From positions 620,001 through 684,000 of the forward strand of contig OZ242258.1 in NCBI GenBank assembly GCA_965207025.1: a DNA stretch of 64,000 bases. The letters are read 5' to 3'. Within the stretch, counting starts at the first letter, position 1; each line of letters begins with the position of its first letter. Positions 1-8,354 of the stretch are shown here, piece by piece. Source of the DNA: Bin87 sp034423595 (GTDB taxonomy: Bacteria > Chloroflexota > Dehalococcoidia > Lucifugimonadales > UBA3495). The translations under genes and the position numbers were made by a program. The notes under the pieces were generated by a model, which was given only the letters and a program-made list of their open reading frames with translations, searched no databases and had not been told where the DNA came from.

Positions 1-815
1 TTTAGATGGTGGGCTGCAATCTTGACCGCCGCCGCCTGGAAGTCAAACAGGCGATTGCCGAAAACTCTGGGGATTTTGTACTCGGTCAGGCCGGCGCGGG
101 CTTCGTGGGAAAGGTGGTAGGCCATCTTTAGATAAACGAGATAGGGCGGGACCAGTGCCTCCCTGGCCCAGCTCTCCTCGATAATCTGGATCAGTTCCTC
201 GGTGATGTCAACGCAATAACGGTCCTTCCACCGGTCATCGAACCATTGCTTGAGCTTGAGGGTGGCGTCGTGGTCCAAAACGTCCACGTTCAACTCGCCC
301 TGCCCCGAAAGGCCGGCGAAGGTCAGGTTGCTGCTTCCCAAATAGCCCACGATGGGGTTAATAGGATCGTCTCGGTAGAGGAGATAGAGCTTGGCATGGA
401 GTGAATGGCGGAGGAACAGTTTGACCACGACTTTTCTCGCCCGTAGTTGGGCTGCTAACCGACGCAAGGTTTGCTCATCGGCATTGTTGGGCGCCCCGAT
501 GGTCAGTTGTTGGCGCAACTGCTCCGCCAGCTGGAGACGTAGGCGATGAGCGGTGCGATTGTCCATGCCCGGAGACCGGTCCGCCAGGCTGAGGGCCTCC
601 CTGAGTTCCTCGTGGGGCAGGCGTTGCATCCCGATGAGTACGCGGCATGGACCATCGTCCGGTCCCCAGTTATCCACACACGAGGCCAACCCTTCCCATC
701 CGCGCAGATTGAAATAGCCAACGCAAAAATCTGCGCGTGAGGAAAGCTCCATGGTCTCGCGCAACGCAGGGAGGAGACTAGAGCCAGATGTAAGGTTGTC
801 GAAGATACGCGGCAT
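1..815 (-). CDS. N-terminal part of a PLD-domain helicase-like protein (runs off the left edge)
   Basis: This open frame starts at ATG 815 and continues without a stop to base 1, giving 271 codons with the C-terminus outside the window. About residues 120-180 carry a phospholipase D-like half motif: HAKLYLLY, then GSSNLTFAGL (HxK...GSxN). This is the N-terminal PLD module that in many bacteria precedes a SNF2/DEAD helicase in defence or DNA-repair systems. The visible end (RVFGNRLFDFQAAAVKIAAHH) resembles the Q-motif entry of such a helicase (F-x-x-Q-x-x-A), so a helicase domain is expected beyond the edge; that part is inferred. It lies 14 bases downstream of the small HTH gene and is probably co-transcribed with it from the promoter at 1103-1131. 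PLD helicases of this layout accompany DISARM-like and related defence loci, but no methyltransferase is visible here, so the system cannot be named. Confidence 0.75.
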   Translation of the reverse strand, partial: MPRIFDNLTSGSSLLPALRETMELSSRADFCVGYFNLRGWEGLASCVDNWGPDDGPCRVLIGMQRLPHEELREALSLADRSPGMDNRTAHRLRLQLAEQLRQQLTIGAPNNADEQTLRRLAAQLRARKVVVKLFLRHSLHAKLYLLYRDDPINPIVGYLGSSNLTFAGLSGQGELNVDVLDHDATLKLKQWFDDRWKDRYCVDITEELIQIIEESWAREALVPPYLVYLKMAYHLSHEARAGLTEYKIPRVFGNRLFDFQAAAVKIAAHHL

Positions 816-829
816 AGTTGCTCTAAACG

Positions 830-1060
830 TTACCTTGGTCCAGCGGTGGGTGTCGTTCTACCGGTTGATTGTGTTCCGGGAGCACGCCCACCCCCCGATT
901 TGACCCATTCGTCGACCTCTGAGAGCCTGAACCGCAGAAGCCGACCCACCCTGTGCGCTGGGAAGTCCTTGGAGTCAACCCAACGGTAGATGGAGTCTTT
1001 GGCTACACTCAAATGAGCAGCCACGTCTGCGATGCCTACCCAACCTTCTTCAGACGCCAT
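830..1060 (-). CDS. Excisionase-family helix-turn-helix protein
   Basis: This is a 76-residue DNA-binding protein. Residues about 6-55 form a MerR/Xis-type winged helix (WVGIADVAAHLSVAKDSIYR, then a wing with VGRLLRFRLSEVDEWV), as in 'HTH_17' excisionase-like proteins. The start at 1060 is well supported: an AGGAGG ribosome site lies at 1068-1073, 7 bases upstream, and a sigma-70-like promoter at 1103-1131. A longer frame extends upstream but has no ribosome site and crosses the promoter. The tail (SGGGRAPGTQ...) is low complexity. The gene sits directly before the PLD-helicase gene, so it probably regulates that operon or acts as its DNA-recognition partner. The family could also be a recombination directionality factor; position favours the regulator role. 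Confidence 0.8.
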   Translation of the reverse strand: MASEEGWVGIADVAAHLSVAKDSIYRWVDSKDFPAHRVGRLLRFRLSEVDEWVKSGGGRAPGTQSTGRTTPTAGPR

Positions 1061-1102
1061 GCTACTACCTCCTGATGAGGAAAGCCTACGATTTACGACC
1101 AA

Positions 1103-1131
1103 AGTATAAGAAAGTAGGTTAATGTCGTCAA
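1103..1131 (-). promoter_or_regulatory. Sigma-70-like promoter for the HTH/PLD-helicase operon
   Basis: Read on the minus strand, TTGACG (1131-1126) and TATACT (1108-1103) are separated by exactly 17 bases. Transcription would start near 1096, about 36 bases ahead of the start codon at 1060, leaving room for the AGGAGG ribosome site at 1068-1073. Confidence 0.7.
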
Positions 1132-1347
1132 CCTTGCGCACCCTCCCAAACTCAACGCTTACTGGCATAGGAGGGCGGTTTCGGGCCTGCGCCTGCCGCT
1201 CCTTGCTTGGCGAGTATCCCGGACTGGGGTCGGTACAAACGAAAACGGAAAACCCGACCCCGAACAACGGCTTTGCTGCCCTTGGCACGCACCGGCACTG
1301 ACACTTGCCTGCTGACGACGGCGGCTCCCGGCTGTTACGCTGGACGC

Positions 1348-3059
1348 ATGGCATTCTCACGAGAGCGAATTCTAGACGCCCTAGCCCGGCTACCGTTCGT
1401 CGACGCCGGCGAACTGGCCCTGATCCTCGGCGCGCCGGCCGCGACGGTGCACCGCGCCCTGACCGGCCTGCTGCAAGACGGCAGTGCCGGGCGGGTGAGC
1501 CACGGCACCGCCCATCTGCCCTCCAGCCACCGCTACTGCCTCACGAGGAAGGGCATCGCCGAAGCCGCCGACACCCTGGGGTTCGACACGTCGTCGGACT
1601 TCGTGCGGGCCTACCCCGTGTCCCGCCAGTGGCTGACCCTGCTGCTGCGCCGGATGGACGCCGTGGCCACGGCGCACCGCCTGGCGGCCACCCTGTCCCC
1701 CGGCGTGGACGGGCTGGAAACCCGGGTGGAGTTCCAGCGCCGGGGTCGGTTCGACGCCATCATCACCCGGCACAACGGCCGCAGCTTCGGCGTGGTGCGC
1801 CAGGGCCTGGCCCTGCGGCGCCGCTCCCTCTACGACCGGCTGCGGGCCATCGCCGAGTATCACCACACTCGCCGTCCCTCCATGGTGCTGGTCCTGGTGC
1901 CCAGCCCTTGGGAGCAGCGGCTCACCGACGAGTTCTGCATGAACGCGGACCTGCGGGATTACTACGTCGCCGTGGAGTCCCGGGAAACGCTGGAAGGCTG
2001 GGACCGCTCGGAGTGGATTGGGTCCAACTGGGCTTTCGGCAGGACGTACCGGACCCTGGAGCAGGTGGTCTCCCAGGCCGACCCCGGCGGATGGTTTCAC
2101 CCGGAGGCGCCGGAGCGCAAGCGGGCAACTCTGCCCGACCCGGAGCGGCTGGTTCACGCCGCCCCGACCTGCTGCATGAGCCCGGCGGAGAAACGCGCCC
2201 TGGACCTGATCACCGACCACCCCATGATCCCCCGGAAACACCTGGCCCGCTGGCTGGGGGTGTCCGACGGCAGAGTCAGCCAGCTGACCCGCAGCCTGAC
2301 GCGGACCTGGGGCCTGGTGGAGCAGCACGGCAGGCGGGGCGACGTGCGCTACACCCTGTCCGAGCGGGGCATCGGGTACATCACCCGCCGGGACCGGGCC
2401 CAGCTGAGTACCACCATGGCCGCCTGGAGCTCCAAGCCCGCCACCGACAACCACGGACAGCCCCGTCCCCTGGGACACCGCATCCACACCTGGCAGCGCC
2501 AGACCCGCCACGCCGACGGCATCACCTGGTTCCTGTCCGAGCTGGCCGCCGAAGCCCGGGACGACAGCTCCAGCGAACTGCAATGGTCCGTGCCCACCGC
2601 CCGGGCCGACCGGGCCTTCAACCGCGGCGACGACACCATCGCCCCCGACGCCGTGGGGCACCTGCTGACCGGCGGCCTGCACGTGCCCTTCTGCTTTGAG
2701 TACGAGCTGCGCGCCCGCCACCCCAGGGGTGTGGCCGCCCGCCTGCGGCCCTACTCCCGCTACTATCGCTCCGACGCGCCGGCCAGGGACCAGCCACCCT
2801 TTCCCACCACGCTGTTCGTGGTGGACACCGAGGAAGTGGCCGATACCTACGCCAGCACGGCCTCCCGGATGCCCGCCATGATGCTGCCCATCCTGGTGTC
2901 CAGTAGGGAGGTCCTGTCCGATAGGGGGTGTTGGGCCGGTCCTGGCGTCCCCTGTGGGATGGTGAGAGTCAGCCCCTGGCGCTGCGGGAACTGGGCCGTT
3001 ACGAGTGGGACACCCTGCGCCGACGGATGCGTCGGCGGGAGACACGTCATGTCGTCTGA
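1348..3059 (+). pseudogene. Replication-relaxation family protein, frameshifted near its C-terminus
   Basis: The product resembles the protein at 10610-12604 through its length: N-terminal winged helix, middle section with SPAEKRALDL (versus APAEKRALDL), and C-terminal region ending in the Y-S-x-Y-Y motif and a VVDTEE/VVFDDD strand. PF13814 (replication-relaxation) proteins are proposed to act in plasmid DNA relaxation and mobilisation. The frame starting at ATG 1348 loses similarity just after a GGGGG run at 2924-2928. Reading one base back from there restores the paralog's match (GVLGRSWRPLWDGES against GPLGPAWRTPGRWEP) and ends at TGA 3057-3059. One G is missing relative to the paralog, so this is a recent pseudogene, a slippage site or an assembly error. 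The unshifted frame would run on to 3195 with unrelated sequence. It belongs to the outer element, not to the ICE. Confidence 0.75.
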
Positions 3060-3191
3060 TACGGCATTCTCTACCCGTTCTCCTGTCCGGGGGCGCAAAT
3101 GTGCAATCCGGGGGCGACTTCGAAGGGACGCCTGGACAGCGCGACGTGTCATTGTCCACCATTTCAAGCAGGAAACGGATTGTCCTGTCCA

Positions 3192-3271
3192 TTGACCGGT
3201 CAAGAATTGCACTTTGGGAACTCTGAGAAACGGCGCTAAAACAGGGAGGGTGATTTTGGACAAAGTGCAAT
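3192..3271 (+). promoter_or_regulatory. Palindrome and inverted repeat around the start of the HTH/membrane gene
   Basis: TTGACCGGTCAA at 3192-3203 is a perfect 12-base palindrome. It is followed by an 11-base perfect inverted pair: ATTGCACTTTG (3206-3216) and CAAAGTGCAAT (3261-3271). These flank the ribosome site (GGGAGGG, 3244-3250) and proposed start (TTG 3256). The layout suggests an autoregulatory operator. The TTGCACTT core recurs at 21829 and 21885 in front of another HTH gene. Confidence 0.45.
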
Positions 3272-3738
3272 CGCCTGACGTGTCAGCCCATGACGGGGAG
3301 AAAGACGTTCACTGGGTGGACAAGGGTGAAGCGGCGCGGGAGCTGGCGGTATCGCTATCGACCCTGGACCGGATGATCCGCAAGGGTGAGCTGGAGGTCG
3401 AGAGGGAAGGCCGGCGGGTGTACGTGAAGCTGCCGGGGCCCCGCTATCCCAGCGACCGGGAGCTGCTGCGCCAGGCGCTGACCAGGGTCGAGCGACTGAA
3501 GCGCACGGTGGGTGAACTGATGGCGGAAGCAGACCAACTGGAACAGGAGCGGGACCAGGCCCGGGCCGAGGCGGAGGCCGTCAGGGGCGAGCACCGCCAG
3601 CTGGAAGCGGAGCACCACAGGGAGCAGGCCGCGCACCGGAGGGCCAGGGATTGGATTGCCCGTCTTGGCATCGCCGTCGCCGTGCTGTTTGGTCTGCTGG
3701 TCGTCAGCGGTGTGGTGGCGTGGCTTATGACCTCGTGA
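3256..3738 (+). CDS. HTH - coiled coil - membrane anchor protein
   Basis: The protein is about 160 residues. Residues ~18-60 form an excisionase-type winged helix (WVDKGEAARELAVSLSTLDR, then GRRVYVKLPG). Next comes a charged coiled coil of ~70 residues (LTRVERLKRTVGELMAEADQ and following heptads). A single C-terminal transmembrane helix follows (IAVAVLFGLLVVSGVVAWLM). This tethers a DNA-binding domain to the membrane through a long stalk, as in membrane-anchored regulators or partition/transfer factors. TTG 3256 is chosen because GGGAGGG lies about 6 bases upstream; GTG 3250 or GTG 3265 are alternatives. The function is unknown. It is part of the outer element and sits between the relaxation pseudogene and a small membrane protein. 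Confidence 0.65.
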   Translation: MDKVQSPDVSAHDGEKDVHWVDKGEAARELAVSLSTLDRMIRKGELEVEREGRRVYVKLPGPRYPSDRELLRQALTRVERLKRTVGELMAEADQLEQERDQARAEAEAVRGEHRQLEAEHHREQAAHRRARDWIARLGIAVAVLFGLLVVSGVVAWLMTS

Positions 3739-3837
3739 GGGACCACAACTGCCAGTGGATGATTGAATCGGAGATCAATCGACCACCCAACAGCGAGACA
3801 CTGCGGGGGTGGAAATCACGCTAGAGGGATTGTGGCA

Positions 3838-4344
3838 ATGGACGCACTCATATCAGCAGTTGGGATACTCCTCAGTGCCTTGTCGTTCGGTAGAATGCCG
3901 CAGTGGTCGGTGCGCGCATACGTGGTGGCCGTCAGCCATGTACACGGTGAAGAGGAACGGACCATACCCACTTTGCATGTGGAAGCCCGCAACACAGGCA
4001 GATACGGCATCACTCTGCATCCCCTGGAATACAGGATTATCCAAAAAGACCAGATCCTGAAACAGTACGCAGTAAGGCCATGGGAAGAGCACAACGAACG
4101 CGAGGGCATACAAAATCCACGGCTGGAATCAGGAGAACTGGCAATATGCCGAGATCCACTGCCGTGGGTTGACCCGCGAAGCGAGCCCATGAAGATTGAA
4201 GTGATCATCAATACTCACTGTGGTAAACGTGCCAGGAGGGTAGCCCGGAACCACCTGCGGTACTACAAGAGAATAGAGATAGATACGGGTCACCGCAGCA
4301 TCGAGGAATACATGAGAAGTACGTTTCCGAATTATCCCGTTTAG
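3838..4344 (+). CDS. Hypothetical membrane-anchored protein
   Basis: This is a 168-residue protein starting at ATG 3838, preceded by GAGGG about 9 bases upstream. The first ~20 residues are hydrophobic (ALISAVGILLSALSF) and would serve as a membrane anchor. The rest is soluble, with beta-rich stretches (LHVEARNTGRYGITLHPLEY) that suggest an immunoglobulin-like or C2-like fold, and a basic C-terminal region. I recognise no family. A longer in-frame extension to 3763 lacks a ribosome site. It is oriented with the preceding HTH/membrane gene, about 100 bases downstream, so the two may be co-transcribed. Confidence 0.5.
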   Translation: MDALISAVGILLSALSFGRMPQWSVRAYVVAVSHVHGEEERTIPTLHVEARNTGRYGITLHPLEYRIIQKDQILKQYAVRPWEEHNEREGIQNPRLESGELAICRDPLPWVDPRSEPMKIEVIINTHCGKRARRVARNHLRYYKRIEIDTGHRSIEEYMRSTFPNYPV

Positions 4345-4650
4345 TACGGGGCTTGCACGTGCTGCTACCACGAAGTGGTTGGACCTCGATCTTTGGATCT
4401 GAATACCACAGCGGGAGATACCCGCCGTGTCGGTCTATCGGTGACGAATACCGTCTGACCTGAGTTGAACCGTTGGGATGGTGTAGCGAATTCCCGCCAA
4501 TGTCCAGCGAAAGTGAGGCAAGGAACAGGGAACGCCCGCTGCTGAGACCATCAATCATAGAAGATAGACAGGACCGGCGTCACCGATAAAGGCGGCCTTG
4601 GCAATGTAATGGCGACCGCCGCGCCTTGGCCGGGCAAGTCGGATATGCAA
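4345..4650. other. Intergenic region, no gene seen
   Basis: About 300 bases between the hypothetical membrane protein and the ribbon-helix-helix promoter. No convincing coding frame, RNA gene or strong terminator hairpin was found. Confidence 0.5.
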
Positions 4651-4679
4651 TTATTAATAATAAGACAAACCACTATAAT
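4651..4679 (+). promoter_or_regulatory. Candidate promoter of the ribbon-helix-helix/recombinase operon
   Basis: TATAAT at 4674-4679 matches the -10 consensus exactly. The best -35 at 17-base spacing is TTATTA (4651-4656), which is weak. The block is markedly AT-rich compared with its surroundings. Transcription would begin near 4686, so use of ATG 4688 would give an almost leaderless message. Confidence 0.5.
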
Positions 4680-4687
4680 AGCGGCCG

Positions 4688-4930
4688 ATGCGAGAGATCA
4701 TGCCCCCACGACGCATATCCAGGACCATCACCTTTTCCCTGTCACCGGAGCTATACGAAGAGGTGCAGCGGGTGAAGGATGAAGAGGGCCGGGACATGAG
4801 CGAGTTGGTGCGCGAAGCCCTGCGCCTCTACATGGAGGATCGGGAACTGCGCCGCGAGGCCCGCCGGGAGTGGCTGCGCTCCCGACAGGCGGAACGCGAT
4901 AAGAATGAACAAGATGAAATCAATGAGTAA
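4688..4930 (+). CDS. Ribbon-helix-helix (CopG/Arc-like) DNA-binding protein
   Basis: This is an 80-residue protein with a ribbon-helix-helix fold: beta strand ISRTITFSLS, then helices ELYEEVQRVKDEEGRD and SELVREALRLYME, then a highly charged Arg/Glu tail. Such proteins bind operators as dimers and often repress their own operon. It overlaps the LSR gene (its stop at 4928-4930 lies inside that gene), implying translational coupling and suggesting it controls recombinase expression. ATG 4688 would be nearly leaderless; ATG 4700, with GAGAG just ahead, is the alternative start. It belongs to the outer element. Confidence 0.75.
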   Translation: MREIMPPRRISRTITFSLSPELYEEVQRVKDEEGRDMSELVREALRLYMEDRELRREARREWLRSRQAERDKNEQDEINE

Positions 4931-5345
4931 GAATACCGACTTGACCCCGGCGGCCCTCTACGCCCGGGTCTCCAGCGACCGCCAGGACGTGGACCTCTCC
5001 GTGGCCGCCCAATTGCGGGCCTTGAGGGACCACGCCGACAAGAACGGCTACTTGGTAGTCCGCGAATACATCGACGAGGCCGAGAGCGGCAGGATCGCCG
5101 ACCGGCCCCAGTTCAGGAAGATGCTAGACGAGGCAGCCAAGCCCGAGGCCCCTTTCAACGAGATTCTGGTCTGGAAATTCAGCCGCTTCACCAGGAAGCG
5201 GGAACACGCCGTAGCCTTCAAGTCCATGCTGCGGCGCAAGGGCATCCGCGTGGTCTCCATCACCGAGCACGCCGACGACACCCCCACGGGCAAGCTCATG
5301 GAGGCCATCATCGAAAGCGTGGACGAGTTCTACAGCGAGAACCTG
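4905..5345 (+). pseudogene. Large serine recombinase of the outer element, N-terminal half
   Basis: These 147 codons encode the resolvase catalytic domain of a large serine recombinase: ALYARVSSDRQ contains the nucleophilic serine, followed by IADRPQFRKML, the conserved WKFSRFTRKREHA helix region, and DEFYSENL at the end. In intact family members the last motif continues as SENLAQEVVRGMRE. Here it stops at the CTG codon 5343-5345 and 17 unrelated codons follow to a stop at 5396. The missing part begins exactly with AQEVVRGMRE at 48304, in the same codon phase. The gene is split by the 42,958-bp ICE rather than truncated. The start is ATG 4905, or one of the in-frame ATGs at 4914 and 4923; the last overlaps the previous stop. 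Confidence 0.9.
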
Positions 5346-6927
5346 ATACCGGAGGCGCAATCGACTCCAAATCTTCCGATGGTATCGCCAGCGTGAATGT
5401 CAGGTGGTTCTCCCGGTTGATGGTCACCTCGTCCAGCAGCAGCCGCAACACCTCCCGCCGCTGTTCCTGGGGCAGATCGTCCAGCCCGTCCCCCATCATT
5501 TCCGCCCACTGCAACACCCGCTCCGCCAGTTCCACCTGTCCCGCCTGGGCCGACTCCCTGGCCCGGCAATCGTCCAGCTTCCTGCGGGCGCTCTCCAGCC
5601 TCTCCGTGATGAACTTCCGCTGGTGGTCCAACTGCGCCTCGGTGATCTTCCCCGACACATACAGCCGGATGGCCCGGTCCTCCTCCAGCTGAACCTTCTC
5701 CAACTCTTTCTCCGCATTGCGGATTTCTTCGCTCAGCCCATCCTCTTCTGCCTTTTCTCCCAGGGACTCGATACCGGCCACGATGAGCGCGGGATTGGCC
5801 AGCACGTTCTTTACCTCTGTCCATACCAACTCCTCCAGCCGCTCCGCCCGGATCATGGTGTGCTCCCGGCAGCCGGTCTGGAAGTGCTGCACCCCGTAGC
5901 ACTTGTAGTAGCGGCGGGGCACCTCCAGGTCGTACTTGTACACCTTGTCCCCGTGCTTCACCGTCCGCTTACGGGTGGCCATGCACCCCATCAGCATCCC
6001 GCACTCGGTGCATCTCACCAGGTGCTGCAACAGGTAGAATATCTTGGTGTTGCGCCCCGAATAGTTCTTGCGCTTGGTCCGCATCTCCTGGCACCTATCC
6101 CAGGTCTCCGCGTCGATGATGGGCGGGAAGGGAACGGCGATCCAGTTCTCGGGGTCCTGGTCGTAGACCTTGACGCCGTCTTCGGTGGAGACGTAGCGGG
6201 CGCGTCCGTACCACCACGTACCCTTGTAGGTCTCGTTGGTGAGGATGCGGTGAATCTGGCCGTCCCACCACCGCTTGCCCTCTCTGCCCAAAGGAACATC
6301 CTCGGCGGTCAGCCGGTTACGGATGACCGTGGCTCCCAGGCCCTCGTCAACGCACCAGCGGTAGATGCGGCGCACCACCTCGGCCTCCTCCTCCACGATC
6401 TCCGGCCTGCCGTTGTCGCCGACGCGGTAGCCGTAGGGGACGTTGCTGACCGGGATGCGTCCCGCCTTGGCGGCGCCCCGCTTGCCCATGGAGGCCCGCT
6501 CCCGGAAGCTGTCCAGTTCCAGCTTGCCGATGGCGGCCATAAGGCCGAAGGTCTTCATGTCGATGGAGTCCATCACCGCCTCCAGCTTGACGTGGCTGGC
6601 TTCGATGACTTCCATCAGGGCAGCGGCGGGGTACATCCCCCGGCTGAGGCGGTCGGACTTCCAGCAGACGATGACGTCGAAACGGCCCAGCTTGGCGTCG
6701 TTCAGCATCTTCTGGAACTGGCTGCGCTTCTTGGACCAGCCCTGGCCCACCTCCTGGTACCGGGCGACGATGGTCAGGCCCCGTTGTTCGCAGTGGGCTT
6801 CCATGTCGCTGGTCTGCTCGGCGATGGAGGTCTTGTCCTCTCCGTCCTGGCTCTTGTCAGAGACCCGGGCGTAGATGGCGGCGCGGTTGCCTTCGGACTT
6901 CTGCTTTTTCACTTTGGTTCCCGGCAT
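5308..6927 (-). CDS. Large serine recombinase (ICE integrase)
   Basis: The product has about 539 residues and probably catalyses integration and excision of the ICE. In order: an N-terminal resolvase domain (AAIYARVSDKSQ with the nucleophile serine; CWKSDRLSRGM), the linker helix region KLELDSFRERASMG, a recombinase domain (PYGYRVGDNGRPEIV...ETYKGTWWYGRARY), a zinc ribbon (CTECGMLMGC, with later cysteines in YYKC and GC) and a long C-terminal coiled coil. ATG 6927 is chosen because GGAGG lies at ideal spacing upstream; an ATG 12 bases earlier overlaps that site. The gene points toward attL and crosses it: the codons after the serine at 5344-5346 (11 residues, GSRCRTRPRFR) are encoded by antisense host DNA. 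In the circular form this tail would be replaced. Confidence 0.92.
   Translation of the reverse strand: MPGTKVKKQKSEGNRAAIYARVSDKSQDGEDKTSIAEQTSDMEAHCEQRGLTIVARYQEVGQGWSKKRSQFQKMLNDAKLGRFDVIVCWKSDRLSRGMYPAAALMEVIEASHVKLEAVMDSIDMKTFGLMAAIGKLELDSFRERASMGKRGAAKAGRIPVSNVPYGYRVGDNGRPEIVEEEAEVVRRIYRWCVDEGLGATVIRNRLTAEDVPLGREGKRWWDGQIHRILTNETYKGTWWYGRARYVSTEDGVKVYDQDPENWIAVPFPPIIDAETWDRCQEMRTKRKNYSGRNTKIFYLLQHLVRCTECGMLMGCMATRKRTVKHGDKVYKYDLEVPRRYYKCYGVQHFQTGCREHTMIRAERLEELVWTEVKNVLANPALIVAGIESLGEKAEEDGLSEEIRNAEKELEKVQLEEDRAIRLYVSGKITEAQLDHQRKFITERLESARRKLDDCRARESAQAGQVELAERVLQWAEMMGDGLDDLPQEQRREVLRLLLDEVTINRENHLTFTLAIPSEDLESIAPPVSGSRCRTRPRFR
5331..5360. other. attL junction of the ICE (core TG at 5344-5345)
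   Basis: Left of the core is recombinase coding sequence (AGCGAGAACC); right of it is ICE DNA (ATACCGGAGG). Comparison with the right junction shows only TG in common. This fits the 2-base staggered crossover of large serine recombinases. Confidence 0.85.
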
Positions 6928-6967
6928 GTTTACCTCCAATCGGTTCTTAGCGGCTAAAAATAGAACA

Positions 6968-6993
6968 GACCCGCCTCCTGCCGGGAGCGGGTC
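6968..6993. promoter_or_regulatory. Hairpin upstream of the integrase gene
   Basis: GACCCGC (6968-6974) and GCGGGTC (6987-6993) form a perfect 7-base inverted repeat. A second small one, CACCTG...CAGGTG, lies about 30 bases further on. Either an operator or the end of a transcript is possible; no T-run is present. Confidence 0.3.
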
Positions 6994-7155
6994 CGCAAGT
7001 AGTACAATGCGACCGCGTCACCTGTTCCCGCAGGTGGAGCCACGGCCCGGGGTGCGACCAACACCGCCGGGTCAACCTATACCCCTATGATACTCCTCTT
7101 TCGAGCGATACGCCAAATGGCGACAGACATTATCGCGGTTCGCCTTGGCATCACG

Positions 7156-7629
7156 TTAAGGAATTTCACCGGCCCAATCGTCAAAACCGCAGGACTCTCT
7201 TGACTCAAACTCTCTGTAAGTCTCATCGTCCATCTGACCAATCTGCGCATCTGCCTCCGTCCATTCCTTCGAAGCCAGGAACGGCCCCCCTTCCAGCAAC
7301 CTTTCCCAATAGGCGAGATGCGCAAAATGAAACTTTTCCATCGAACGGGGCGGTATGAGCCCACGAGTCTCCTGTATGAATTGGCGCATCTGTTCCTGGG
7401 TTGGACTGCGCCCTCGTTCATTGAGTGTCTTCTCGTAGGCGGAGTAACAAGCCTTTGAGTATTCCTCTACGGTCAATGCCGGGCCGGACGGAGTCGGCAG
7501 GGGAGTAGGCGTTGCGCTTTCCTGCCCTACACACGCTGTGCTGATTGTAAGCAGGCAAAACAAGGAAACGATTAGAACCTTCAGCCTATTTGTCCTTGGG
7601 CCAATCGACGATGCCATTTCCTTTCTCAT
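7156..7629 (-). CDS. Putative lipoprotein of unknown function
   Basis: This is a ~157-residue protein with an N-terminal signal (VLIVSLFCLLTISTACVG) whose end looks like a lipobox (L-T-I-S-T-A-C); the cysteine would be lipidated. A Pro/Thr-rich linker (TPTPLPTPSGP) follows, then a ~110-residue helical charged domain (YSKACYSAYEKTLNERGRSP and onward). I do not recognise the domain. The start could be ATG 7629 or ATG 7616; the latter has GAAAGGA ahead of it. In an ICE such lipoproteins may act in surface exclusion or entry exclusion, but that is speculation from location. Confidence 0.6.
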   Translation of the reverse strand: MRKEMASSIGPRTNRLKVLIVSLFCLLTISTACVGQESATPTPLPTPSGPALTVEEYSKACYSAYEKTLNERGRSPTQEQMRQFIQETRGLIPPRSMEKFHFAHLAYWERLLEGGPFLASKEWTEADAQIGQMDDETYREFESRESCGFDDWAGEIP

Positions 7630-8087
7630 CTCCGGGCTTTCACTGAGTGAGCCAGTGAAGGCTTGTCTGAAGAGTTTTCACAGATGACCGATTTCCGTAT
7701 GAGAGTCGACAGTTTCTCTTGCAACAAAGGCGAACCGAAACATTCTAGGCGTAAAGTGAAGCAACGGGAAAGCGAGCTTGAGCATGTGTTTTACCAGGAT
7801 TGAGAATCATACAGGCCGAGTCATACTTGACGACATCCAGCCTTTTCGTGATTCGGCCCCGGTGACTCTGAAGTTCAGACTGCGGCAAACTCCGAACCCG
7901 CTCGTGTTGACCGGGGCAACGCGCGGCCTCCTCATGCCGGGCGGAGGGGTTGTGGCACACAGCCCCTGGGATGGCAGGAGCCGTTTGTGGCTGAGTGCAA
8001 GGAATGGTTGGGGAAGACGAGAGTCGCCTGATTTTGCTACCATTGACCGTACTTTCTGCCGGAACTCGCGGACCCGAGGTAGGAACG
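7630..8087. other. Intergenic region, no supported gene
   Basis: About 460 bases separate the lipoprotein from the small membrane protein. Overlapping open frames exist on both strands here, but their translations are Arg/Ser/Pro-rich without recognisable domains, ribosome sites or hydrophobic patterning. I treat them as chance frames. Confidence 0.5.
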
Positions 8088-8354
8088 ATGCTATACCTCA
8101 TAGGATTGGTTGTTGTCATAGCTCTGGCGCTGACGATCTGGTTCTTTGGCAAGGAGAATACCCGTCGCGCCAGGGGCAGCGACTTGACGGAACTGCGCCA
8201 GGCGGAGAATAAGGTCAAGGTGTCCGACCCGATTCTCCGCAGGGACATCGACATCCTCGAGAGGTACGGCTCAGACCGGCTGCAAGACGCGATAGAACTC
8301 AGGCGCGCTCAAATACTGCGGGGCGGGCACCCCGACAGCCCACGCTCCGATTAG
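8088..8354 (+). CDS. Small membrane-anchored hypothetical protein
   Basis: This is an 88-residue protein from ATG 8088, preceded by GGTAGGA. It has an N-terminal transmembrane helix (YLIGLVVVIALALTIWFF) followed by a cytoplasmic basic/acidic helical tail (DLTELRQAENKVKVSDPILR, then RDIDILERYGSDRLQDAIEL). No family is recognised. It is the only plus-strand gene in the left third of the ICE. A longer frame to 7995 is possible but has no ribosome site. Confidence 0.5.
   Translation: MLYLIGLVVVIALALTIWFFGKENTRRARGSDLTELRQAENKVKVSDPILRRDIDILERYGSDRLQDAIELRRAQILRGGHPDSPRSD

Noticed and set aside
1305..2699. Long plus-strand frame in another phase over the replication-relaxation pseudogene
   Set aside because: Pro/Arg/Gly-rich translation with no motif, typical of shadow frames in GC-rich DNA; the homologous frame is the one starting at 1348.
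7745..8254. Overlapping frames on both strands between the lipoprotein and the small membrane protein
   Set aside because: No ribosome site, domain or hydrophobic pattern; compositions look random.
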